Source: a bacterium | GTDB lineage: Bacteria > Vulcanimicrobiota > Vulcanimicrobiia > Vulcanimicrobiales > Vulcanimicrobiaceae | DNA: 15,195 nucleotides | Reading direction: 5' to 3' | NCBI GenBank assembly: GCA_021807065.1 | Contig: JAKAPO010000022.1 | Span: 1-15,195, forward strand | Shown: piece by piece, positions 6,873 through 13,664 of the stretch | How the letters are laid out: every line of letters starts with the position of its first letter | How positions within the stretch are numbered: the first letter of the stretch is position 1 | Position numbers and translations under genes: made by a program | The notes under the pieces: generated by a model | What the model was told of the DNA's origin: nothing | Databases searched by the model: none | Seen by the model: only the letters and a program-made list of their open reading frames with translations

Positions 6873-7272
6873 GTTCTGAGCGCAAGAGCACCCGAAACGA
6901 CGGGGTTTTCTCGTAAGGTGCGGGGCCGGTTCAAGCGCGCGCTTGCAGCGGCGTGGGTTGACCGCAGGTTCTGCCGGTTCCGCCTATCGAGACCGCTCGA
7001 CGCGCCAGCGTGCCCAGATCGTCGACCGGATGGGCGACGAACCCGCGAATGAGTCGGCGAACCACAGCGCCCGGCCGGTGGTCCTGTACGCAGCGAGGCC
7101 TGCACGCGTGAGGAGCACCGCGCCCTTGCCAGCCGCCTGTTATCACCGCGTCTCCAGAGCCGGAGACTGGCCTTTTGCCTGGTGTGCACACGCGATCGGA
7201 ACAACTACTTCCCGCAGCTGCTCGCCGAGCAGGACCTCGCGGGTCTGCTCGTCCCGGACCAGGCGTCAACGA
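6873..7272. other. 400-bp gap between convergent genes, with a relic of the ligase gene
   Basis: The TauE/SafE gene and cysNC converge on this gap. Open frames here lack recognisable motifs. The right end (about 7163-7253) is a decayed copy of the conserved C-terminal region of the ligase gene, listed separately. From 6873 to about 7160 I see no supportable feature; it may be further decayed sequence. Confidence 0.6.
7163..7253 (+). pseudogene. Decayed fragment of an O-antigen-ligase-type gene
   Basis: Bases 7175-7253 align with 12863-12940 of the ligase gene at about 83% identity (13 mismatches in about 78 bases) plus one inserted base. The first part encodes LPGVHT as in the intact protein. 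After the extra G near 7190 the frame shifts and continues as NYF..LLAEQDLAGLLV against SYFMELLAEQGLAGLLV. The match continues weakly upstream to about 7163 and stops sharply after 7253. It has no start codon and no complete domain, so it is a remnant. It points towards the cysNC stop codon, 20 bp away. Confidence 0.75.
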
Positions 7273-9099
7273 TCACAATTTGGTCTTCGCCACGATGAAC
7301 TCCATCAGTCGAGCGACCGATTCATGCACCGTTTCGCGCGCAGTTTCGATAAGAAGATCCGGCGACTGCGGCACTTCGTACGGAGAGGATACGCCCGTGA
7401 AGTGCGCGATCTCTCCCGCGCGCGCGCGCTTGTACAGGCCCTTCACGTCACGCTCCTCGGCGGTCGGCAGATCGCAAGCAACGTGAATCTCGAAGAACCG
7501 CTCCGGATAGAAGCCTCGTGCCCGTTCGCGATCGGCAGCGAACGGCGAGACGAGCGCCGAAATGACGATGAAGCCAGCCTCGGCGAACACCCCTGCTACG
7601 GCCGCGGTTCGGCGAACGTTCTCCGTACGGTCGTCGTCCGAAAAGCCGAGATCGACGTTAAGCGTCGTACGTAGCGTGTCGCCGTCGAGCACGTAGACGT
7701 GGCGGCCGCGATCGAAGAGCATACGCTGCACGGTCATCGCGATGGTGGACTTGCCGGAGCTGGGCAGACCCGTCAGCCAGAAGACGCCGCCGGTATGCCC
7801 GTTTCGCACCGTGCGCTCCCAAGCACCCACCGATGACGTTTGCGCCGTGACGTTCGTTGCCCCCTCGGATCGCGGCCGCGCGACGACGGCGCGCACGCGG
7901 CCTCCCGCGACGATCGTTCCTTCACGCACAAGCACGAAGCGGCTCAAACTGCCGGAGACGTGCGCGCCGTCTGCCGCGATGAGCTCGCGTGAGGTCAGCG
8001 TAACGATCGCAACGTCGCCGCTGCGCACGTGCTCGGCCTGCATGGGCTCGACCGTATCGGGATCGACAACTTCGTTGATGTGTTGAACGGAGACTGGGAC
8101 CTCGCGTGTGCCGATACGCAAGCGCAGCCCCTCGCCGACGCGCAACTCGTCGTGCGCGAGCCACACCACCTCGGCCTCGAGCGCCTGACCGAGCAGCGGT
8201 GCGTCGTCTGGATGGCTCGCGGTCGCGCCCCGATCCACGAAGATACGCTCATCCAACTCGATTGCCACCGACTCGCCCGCGATCGCCTGCTGTAGTTCGT
8301 CCGGCCAGTCGATGATCCGCTCGACAACGGCGCTGGTTTGCAGCGGCCAGAAAACGATGCGTTCGCCAGCGCGCAATCTACCCGAATCCAAGCGGCCCGC
8401 AACCAAGCGCGATGCGCCGCGGCGATACACGTCCTGGACGATGAAGCGAAGTGGACCCGAGGACCGTGCGCGATCGACCTCGATGGCGCCCAGCGCGTCC
8501 AAGAGCGAGGGACCGCTCCACCACGCGCCGGGCACCTTGCTGGCGATGTTCTCGCCAGTCCGGGCGGAGACGGGAACCATCGCGAACGGCTCGATGCCTA
8601 TCTGCCCCAGAAACGCGCGAGCCTGCGCGCTGCGCTCCTCAAAAACGCGCTGTTGATCGTCGACCAAGTCCAGTTTATTAATCGCGACGAGCAGCTTTGT
8701 GAAACCGCACCCGCGCATGAACAGAAACTGCTTGCTCGTCTGTAGCGTAATGCCCTCGTCGGCCGCAATCACCATCACGGCGGCGTCAACTTCCGATGCG
8801 CCGCTGAGCAGGTTGCGAATCAATTCGCGGTGGCCAGGAGCGTCGACGAAAACGTAGTCGTGCTCGGGCATGCGAACCCAAACCCGCGTGATGTCCAGCG
8901 TGATGGCCTGGTCGCGTTCGATCTGGAACGCGTCGAGCAAGAACGAGTACTCGACCGGAACCCCGCGCTTGGCGCTCGACGATTCCAATTCCGCAAGTCT
9001 CGCGGGAGTCACTTGGCCGATGTCGACCAGCAGGCGCCCCAGAATCGTGGACTTCCCGGCGTCGACGTCGCCGACCATGACGATGCGGACTTGTCTCAC
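7273..9099 (-). CDS. cysNC: Bifunctional sulfate adenylyltransferase subunit 1 / APS kinase
   Basis: 608-residue fusion. Residues 1-215 are an EF-Tu-like GTPase domain with GDVDAGKST (10-18), DAPGH (86-90) and NKLD (142-145); about 215-415 are the following beta-barrel domains. With CysD this forms ATP sulfurylase, making APS from sulfate and ATP with GTP hydrolysis. Residues 435-608 are an APS kinase with P-loop GLPSSGKST (444-452), LDGDTLR, DLGFSDDDR and YKRARAG, converting APS to PAPS. The fusion is known from bacteria that make PAPS for reduction or for sulfation. No PAPS reductase is in the window and a sulfotransferase is, favouring sulfation here (inference). It starts at GTG 9097-9099, overlapping the cysD stop by four bases (GTGA). 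The CysC domain is the intact counterpart of the truncated one at 5623-6108. Confidence 0.95.
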   Translation of the reverse strand: MRQVRIVMVGDVDAGKSTILGRLLVDIGQVTPARLAELESSSAKRGVPVEYSFLLDAFQIERDQAITLDITRVWVRMPEHDYVFVDAPGHRELIRNLLSGASEVDAAVMVIAADEGITLQTSKQFLFMRGCGFTKLLVAINKLDLVDDQQRVFEERSAQARAFLGQIGIEPFAMVPVSARTGENIASKVPGAWWSGPSLLDALGAIEVDRARSSGPLRFIVQDVYRRGASRLVAGRLDSGRLRAGERIVFWPLQTSAVVERIIDWPDELQQAIAGESVAIELDERIFVDRGATASHPDDAPLLGQALEAEVVWLAHDELRVGEGLRLRIGTREVPVSVQHINEVVDPDTVEPMQAEHVRSGDVAIVTLTSRELIAADGAHVSGSLSRFVLVREGTIVAGGRVRAVVARPRSEGATNVTAQTSSVGAWERTVRNGHTGGVFWLTGLPSSGKSTIAMTVQRMLFDRGRHVYVLDGDTLRTTLNVDLGFSDDDRTENVRRTAAVAGVFAEAGFIVISALVSPFAADRERARGFYPERFFEIHVACDLPTAEERDVKGLYKRARAGEIAHFTGVSSPYEVPQSPDLLIETARETVHESVARLMEFIVAKTKL

Positions 9100-9905
9100 A
9101 TGTACCCCGAGGTTCGAAGACGTTCGAAGGCGTCTTCCGTCTCGCTGTCCATGCTGCGGCCGGCACGCTCGGGCTCGCGCGTACGCTCCAGTTCCGCGAT
9201 CACGGCGTCGACCGTCGCGGCGTCGCTTGGAATCGGGAAGGTGATGTTGCTCTCACCGAGCGACCGAAACCTCTTGCCGTCGCGCGCCAAATAGAGCGGC
9301 ACGAACGGGATGCCCTCGCGCCTGGTATACCGCCAAATGTCGAGCTCCGTCCAGTGCAGCAGCGGGTGGATGCGCACGTGCGCGCCGTCCGGAACTTCGT
9401 AGGGGAAATAGTCCCACAGTTCCGGTGGCTGCGAGCGCGGGTCCCACGATCCATCGGCATTGCGCGGACTGAAGATGCGTTCTTTGGCGCGAATCGCCTG
9501 TTCGTCGCGCCGGATGCCCAGGATGATTCCGCGGTAGTTTTCACGCGCGATGAGATCGCGCAATCCGGCGGTCTTTCTTGCCGCGTGGCGTGCAGCGGGC
9601 GGGAGCGTCTGGTCCACCTCCGACTCCGGCGCGCATTGCTGATTCACGATCGGCAGATTCCATTCCCCAACCAGCCAGTCGCGGAAGGCGTACACCTCGT
9701 TGAACTCCATCCCGGTATCCAACAGCACAACGGGGAACGGCACGTCGCCTAGGAAGGCTTTCCGAACCATCCACAGGAGCGCGGTGCTGTCCTTGCCGAT
9801 GGACCAGAGCATGGCCAGCGGCGCGACGCACGCAAAAGCCTCGCGGAGAATAAAGACGGTTCGGGCCTCGAGCTCGTCGAGGTCGTCGAGCACCGCGTCT
9901 GCCAT
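9096..9905 (-). CDS. cysD: Sulfate adenylyltransferase subunit 2
   Basis: 269-residue PP-loop ATP pyrophosphatase, the catalytic subunit of heterodimeric ATP sulfurylase working with CysN. The pyrophosphatase loop is SIGKDST near residue 35, followed by FPVVLLDTGMEFNEVYAFRD and, further on, GIRRDEQAIRAKERIFSPR and the HPLLHWTELDIWRY segment, all typical of CysD. The ATG at 9903-9905 is chosen because GGGAG lies seven bases upstream and because the family begins close to this point; the longer frame from 9965 adds 20 unlikely residues. It is the first gene of a two-gene operon with cysNC. The length is somewhat shorter than the roughly 300 residues of the E. coli protein. Confidence 0.93.
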   Translation of the reverse strand: MADAVLDDLDELEARTVFILREAFACVAPLAMLWSIGKDSTALLWMVRKAFLGDVPFPVVLLDTGMEFNEVYAFRDWLVGEWNLPIVNQQCAPESEVDQTLPPAARHAARKTAGLRDLIARENYRGIILGIRRDEQAIRAKERIFSPRNADGSWDPRSQPPELWDYFPYEVPDGAHVRIHPLLHWTELDIWRYTRREGIPFVPLYLARDGKRFRSLGESNITFPIPSDAATVDAVIAELERTREPERAGRSMDSETEDAFERLRTSGYM

Positions 9906-9913
9906 GATGGTAC

Positions 9914-9930
9914 TCCCAATTCGTTTGGGG
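9914..9930 (-). promoter_or_regulatory. Hairpin overlapping the cysD ribosome-binding site
   Basis: On the minus strand CCCAA, a five-base loop and TTGGG form a perfect 5-bp stem (9915-9929), extendable by one wobble pair. The last GGG of the stem belongs to the GGGAG that serves cysD. Pairing would hide the ribosome-binding site, so it might tune translation. The stem is short and no wider riboswitch architecture was recognised. Confidence 0.3.
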
Positions 9931-10189
9931 CTCGCGCGGCCCCTCTCGCGGAGCTCGCCTACCAAACGCTTGACGAAATCGGGGTACTACTGGCGTGGAT
10001 TCTCCGGCGAGTGGCGGAGATGCTCTCGGCCGCTGTCGGATGCTCGGCTTCGCGCGAATTCGGCTTCCCGCTCATTCTGTAGGGCTCGAAACGGTCGGCC
10101 GACGATGTCCGCTTGGACGGAGTTCAGCGTGGCTCTGTCGAAGTACGGCGGCAAAACTATCCCGCGCGCTGCCACCGTCGACATATGAT
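9931..10189. other. Divergent gap between cysD and the methyltransferase gene
   Basis: About 260 bp that should contain the promoter of the cysD-cysNC operon and possibly that of the methyltransferase. No convincing -35/-10 pair, operator or coding frame was identified. TATGAT at 10184-10189 looks like a -10 box but touches the ATG of the next gene, too close to serve that start. Confidence 0.4.
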
Positions 10190-11203
10190 ATGAAGTTCAT
10201 TACAGAACTGGGCCTGGAAGTCCGCGATCTTGCGTTCGGCGCGCACCGGATTCCAAGCAGAATCGCGCGCCGCGTGTCGCGCGCCCTACAAACCGCCAGA
10301 GCGCCAACGGTCCGGGCAGATGAAGGCCCAGTGGAGCTGGAAACCGCGGAGGATCGCCTCTGGGCTATCATATGCCCCAGCCTGGACGAGTACAGGGCAT
10401 ATGTCTCGCTGAATGCCTCGCTCTTGGAACGTCGCGACGCTTTAGAGCGCGCGATTGTTCCGCAAGCAGCGGATTATTTCGCGGTTGATGCATACTGCTC
10501 AGTTTGCCGCCGCACTCGCAGGTTGCACGTGGACATCTTATTTGGAGAAAGGGGCGCACCGAATTGGCGCGAGCGACTGGTCTGTGGGCACTGCAAGTTA
10601 CCCAATAGAATCCGGGCGGTTTACGATTTTCTCGACTCGACGGTACAACCAGGACCGAACGCGGCGATCTATGTCATGGAGCAGTCGACGCCGTTTTTTA
10701 GAGCGCTATCCCGGCGCTACGCGCATGTGATCGGAAGTGAGCACCTCGGCAACGGCGTTCCGCTCGGAGCACGGAACCGCTGGGGAATCCGCAATGAAGA
10801 CTTGACCCGGTTGACGCTGGATAGCGGATCGGTGGACGTGATTGTGGCGACCGACGTCCTCGAGCACGTTCCCAACTACGGAGCGGCCCTCGCGGAGTGC
10901 TTTCGCTCCCTCAAGGAGGGCGGTTCCCTGATTGTCACCGTCCCGTTCGTTCTTGAGTCGCCCACGACGCTGGTTAGAGCGCGTGTTCGGGACGACGCGT
11001 CGATCGAGTATTGCTTGCCGCCCGAGTATCACGGAGATCCGCTGCATTCACGTGGTGCGCTCTGTTACTACCACTTCGGTTGGGATTTTCTCGACCACTT
11101 GCGCGAGGCGGGCTTCTCGGGCGTCTGCTTGCGACTGTACTGGTCGTTTCGTCGCGGCTACCTGGGCGGCATGCAACTCATGATCACAGCGCAAAAAGCG
11201 TAG
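10190..11203 (+). CDS. SAM-dependent methyltransferase with an N-terminal zinc-ribbon-like insert
   Basis: 337-residue class I methyltransferase. Two CxxC pairs, CSVC (103-106) and CGHC (132-135), flank a short basic region and look like a zinc ribbon. The Rossmann part follows: a strand ending VIGSEH (180-185), a motif around EDLTRL (203-208), VDVIVATDVLEHVPNY (215-230) and LKEGGSLIVTVPF (241-253), as in the Methyltransf_11 group. The last 80 residues contain HGDPLHSRGALCYYHFGWDFLDHL, common in methyltransferases of polysaccharide clusters. The ATG at 10190 has no clear ribosome-binding site; a GTG at 9995 would add 65 residues with no protein-like character and is not preferred. A role in methylating a sugar of the glycan, or its chain end, is inferred from position only. 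The ligase gene follows 130 bp downstream in the same direction. Confidence 0.78.
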   Translation: MKFITELGLEVRDLAFGAHRIPSRIARRVSRALQTARAPTVRADEGPVELETAEDRLWAIICPSLDEYRAYVSLNASLLERRDALERAIVPQAADYFAVDAYCSVCRRTRRLHVDILFGERGAPNWRERLVCGHCKLPNRIRAVYDFLDSTVQPGPNAAIYVMEQSTPFFRALSRRYAHVIGSEHLGNGVPLGARNRWGIRNEDLTRLTLDSGSVDVIVATDVLEHVPNYGAALAECFRSLKEGGSLIVTVPFVLESPTTLVRARVRDDASIEYCLPPEYHGDPLHSRGALCYYHFGWDFLDHLREAGFSGVCLRLYWSFRRGYLGGMQLMITAQKA

Positions 11204-11333
11204 GACGAGGCCCTGCAGCCAAACCTGGCATTCGGTTCCCCTAGCGCTGGCGCCGGCACCAACACGCGACCTAAGCCGCCCGAAAACCATTGTAGCGTGA
11301 GGGCTGGCGGCCTGCGGTGTTGAAGGCGGGCAG

Positions 11334-13160
11334 ATGCTTCGTTCCTCCCTGCGGCTGACCGCGGCACTGGTGCTCGCATCCGCGATCGCGATGGTGGTGC
11401 CAAGCGTTGCCCGTGCCGCTGCACTCTATCCCGCCGGTATCGTGAGCGGTGCGAGCAGCTCTGGCGTCTATGCCTCGCCCAATCTCGCAGGATGCTGCTG
11501 GCTGGGCCGCAGGGCCTCGTTCCTCGTGCGTGTTCCCGCGCGATCCGACACGCTGCTTCTAACGGTCGAGATTCCATCGTATGCGTTGGAAACTGCACCG
11601 GCGGCGTTCGACGTGCGCGTGGATGGCGAACCGGCTGCGCATCTGTGCTGTTTCGACGCCGGGCAGCACGAACTGGTCGTGCATCTGGCGGGCGCGGTAG
11701 CCAAGACGCGAACGCTGCGGGTGCATGTGCGCCCCAGCACGTTTTTCGTTCCGGCGGAGCGCGGCATCAACCAGGACACCCGCCAGCTGACGGTGCTGCT
11801 GCAGCGGGTCGAGCTGCAGAACAGCCGCACCGGAACGCAATACTTGAACGGCCGGGAGATCGGGGCGAGCGTGGCGAGCCGCGCGACCAAGATTCTGCGT
11901 GTGTTCCTTCTGCTGCTCGGCGGCATCGGCACGTTTCTGCTGGCGCGCAAACGGCCGGCCTACGCATGGGTCTTGCTGCTCGGCAGCGCGCCGTTCGCAT
12001 TCGCCATCGACACCGAAGGCACGACGCTGAGCCTGCCCAAGGCCGTGCTCTTGGGATGCCTAGCCGCCGGCATCCCCATGCTGCGGCAACTGCGCGATTT
12101 GCGCCAGCCTCGTTTCGGCCTGATCGCCGCGGCGTTCGGCGCCTTCTTCTTGACGTCGGCGATCTCGGCAGTAGGGGCGGCGCAGCACCGCGATGCCATC
12201 CGCGAAACGCTCAAGATCCTGGAGTATCTCGTCCTCTTTCTCCTGGCGTTCGCCTACTATAAGGCCGACCCCGACGAAACGCTGCTGCGGCGCACGCTCT
12301 GCTGGCTGCTCATCGTCGTCTCGGCGCTTGCGCTGCTGCAGTTGCAGGTCGGGGCCACCGAATACAAGGTGTTTTTCGGCCACACGTTTCCGCGCATCGC
12401 CGGGCCGCTCGACGGGCCGAATCAGCTGGGCGCCTTTCTCGCTGCGGGCATTGCCATGGTCTACGGTTTCGCGCTGGTCGACGAGTGCCGCACGCTCGCG
12501 CGCGTTGCGCTGGCTATCGGCCTGGCAGCGCTGCTGCTCACGTTCTCGAAGGGCGGCCTGCTCCAGTGCGGCGCGGGCATTGCCGCGGTGTATGCGCTGC
12601 GCTACCGGCAGGTGGACCGCCGCGCGATCGCCGTGGCAATCGGCGCGGTTCTGCTGGCCGCCGTAGCCGTCACACTAGCCGTCGCGGCGTCTCCGGGGTT
12701 CGCGCCGGCGCATCGCCTTTTCGGCGATCCCACAAATTTTAACGGCGGCTTGGGGACGCGCACGGGGTTGTGGAGCGCGGCGCTACAGATCTGGCAGCAT
12801 CATCCGCTCTTCGGCATCGGCCCGGGCAACTTCGAGGACGTGGTGGGCCGGTTTCTGCCGGGCGTGCATACGCATCCGAACAGCTACTTCATGGAGCTGC
12901 TTGCCGAGCAGGGCCTCGCAGGCCTGCTCGTCTTCGTTTGGCTTACCGTCGCGGTGCTCTACGCGCTCTTCAAGCGCGCGACGCTGCCGCTCTGTTCGGC
13001 AACGATCGCGATGGTCTTCGGCATGGCGCTGCACCAGGTGTACGACGGCTTGCTCATCTACCCGAAGGTCGGCGTATTCTACTGGGTCCTCGTCGGCTTC
13101 GCAATCGCCGCCGCAAGCGCACCGCGCAGCGCGACCAGCATAGGCATTGCCGATCGCTAA
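11334..13160 (+). CDS. O-antigen ligase/polymerase family protein with an extracytoplasmic N-terminal domain
   Basis: 608-residue membrane protein. Residues 1-29 are a signal peptide ending ARA. Residues 32-162 form a periplasmic or external domain homologous to the lipoprotein at 881-1414, with CCWLGRRA at 54-61 and FVPAERGINQDTR at 138-150. From about residue 187 there are ten or more membrane segments with the Wzy_C/WaaL pattern: LLTFSKGGLL (401-410), HPLFGIGPGNF (490-500) and HTHPNSYFMELLAEQGLAG (512-530), where the conserved His/Asn lie in a periplasmic loop. Family members ligate O-antigen to lipid A-core, polymerise repeat units, or join glycans to protein; which applies here is not visible. 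Usual members have 400-450 residues, so the extra length is the N-terminal domain. Codons 451-520 are duplicated at 14610-14820. GGCGGG lies just before the ATG. Confidence 0.88.
   Translation: MLRSSLRLTAALVLASAIAMVVPSVARAAALYPAGIVSGASSSGVYASPNLAGCCWLGRRASFLVRVPARSDTLLLTVEIPSYALETAPAAFDVRVDGEPAAHLCCFDAGQHELVVHLAGAVAKTRTLRVHVRPSTFFVPAERGINQDTRQLTVLLQRVELQNSRTGTQYLNGREIGASVASRATKILRVFLLLLGGIGTFLLARKRPAYAWVLLLGSAPFAFAIDTEGTTLSLPKAVLLGCLAAGIPMLRQLRDLRQPRFGLIAAAFGAFFLTSAISAVGAAQHRDAIRETLKILEYLVLFLLAFAYYKADPDETLLRRTLCWLLIVVSALALLQLQVGATEYKVFFGHTFPRIAGPLDGPNQLGAFLAAGIAMVYGFALVDECRTLARVALAIGLAALLLTFSKGGLLQCGAGIAAVYALRYRQVDRRAIAVAIGAVLLAAVAVTLAVAASPGFAPAHRLFGDPTNFNGGLGTRTGLWSAALQIWQHHPLFGIGPGNFEDVVGRFLPGVHTHPNSYFMELLAEQGLAGLLVFVWLTVAVLYALFKRATLPLCSATIAMVFGMALHQVYDGLLIYPKVGVFYWVLVGFAIAAASAPRSATSIGIADR
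12684..12894 (+). repeat. Direct repeat A, copy inside the ligase gene
   Basis: This 211-bp segment, ligase codons 451 to 520 plus one base, recurs at 14610-14820 with ten mismatches and no gaps (about 95%). This copy is within an intact reading frame and is presumed ancestral. Confidence 0.93.
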
Positions 13161-13226
13161 CTTTGTTCGTAGGGCATAGTGACGGGGCCATGCGAGACGG
13201 GGGGCCCAGGCGCTCGAAATCGGGTG

Positions 13227-13273
13227 TCCGGTGATGCCCCGACGCCACCGGAATCGAGAACAATCGTAATAAA
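13227..13273 (+). repeat. Direct repeat B, copy downstream of the ligase gene
   Basis: 47 bp recurring at 14861-14907 with two mismatches. It lies 66 bp after the ligase stop codon, in the 3' flank. With repeat A it shows that the duplicated segment originally ran past the end of the gene. Confidence 0.9.
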
Positions 13274-13277
13274 GCGC

Positions 13278-13299
13278 CCGGGAGTCGCCTCCCGGCTTT
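13278..13299 (+). terminator. Possible terminator after the ligase gene
   Basis: CCGGGAG, loop TCGC, CTCCCGG gives a perfect 7-bp GC stem followed by CTTT. The T tract is short, so termination would be weak. It separates the ligase gene from the zeta-like module. Confidence 0.4.
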
Positions 13300-13349
13300 G
13301 CCCATAAACCCCGGCCGGAAGGAAATAGCCAGCCCCGGTCCCGGGGGTG

Positions 13350-13355
13350 TATACT
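13350..13355 (+). promoter_or_regulatory. Promoter -10 box for a leaderless transcript
   Basis: TATACT differs from the TATAAT consensus at one position and ends six bases before the ATG at 13362. Transcription would begin at or within a base of the A of the start codon. No ribosome-binding site precedes the ATG, consistent with a leaderless mRNA. The -35 region has no strong match. Confidence 0.5.
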
Positions 13356-13361
13356 CAAGCC

Positions 13362-13649
13362 ATGAAGCAGGTTCAAGCCGTCCCGCTCGAACAGGCGCTC
13401 CAGGTCGGCCCCTCGCCGGATGTTGAAGCGATGCTGCGCGGGGCTCGGGCCCTGGCGGCCGAGCGCGTCGAGAAGATCCACGCTCTTGGTCGATCCATCC
13501 GCTATGAGGGCCGCGGTCAGGATAAGGGCAGGCTCTTCGAACTGGCGCCCGACGGCCGGACCTTCGAGGTCCGCGAGTCGAAGGGCACGATCGAGCGTAT
13601 CCGAGAAGTCGCCTCGCAGGCGCACCCGCTCGTCCCGCGCATCGGCTAA
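13362..13649 (+). CDS. Small protein upstream of a zeta-like kinase, candidate antitoxin
   Basis: 95-residue soluble protein with no recognised family. The first half is helical-looking and Ala/Glu-rich (ARALAAERVEKIHALGRSIR), the second half has RLFELAPDGRTFEVRESKGT followed by a helix IERIREVASQA. ATG 13362 is preferred to an in-frame GTG at 13347 because the latter lies across the -10 box. The gene is 15 bp upstream of the zeta-toxin-like kinase, and both are in the same reading frame, separated by TAA and five codons. Small size, position and tight spacing make an antitoxin role likely, but the sequence does not resemble the classical epsilon antitoxin that I know, so this is inference from context. 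Confidence 0.65.
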   Translation: MKQVQAVPLEQALQVGPSPDVEAMLRGARALAAERVEKIHALGRSIRYEGRGQDKGRLFELAPDGRTFEVRESKGTIERIREVASQAHPLVPRIG

Positions 13650-13664
13650 CCTCGCCTCCGCGCG

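Noticed and set aside
6943..7674. Plus-strand frame of 243 codons across the cysNC end
   Set aside because: Most of it is antisense to the APS kinase domain, and the rest lies in the decayed gap.
9995..10189. N-terminal extension of the methyltransferase
   Set aside because: The 65 added residues have no protein-like pattern or ribosome-binding site, and the homology begins after 10190.
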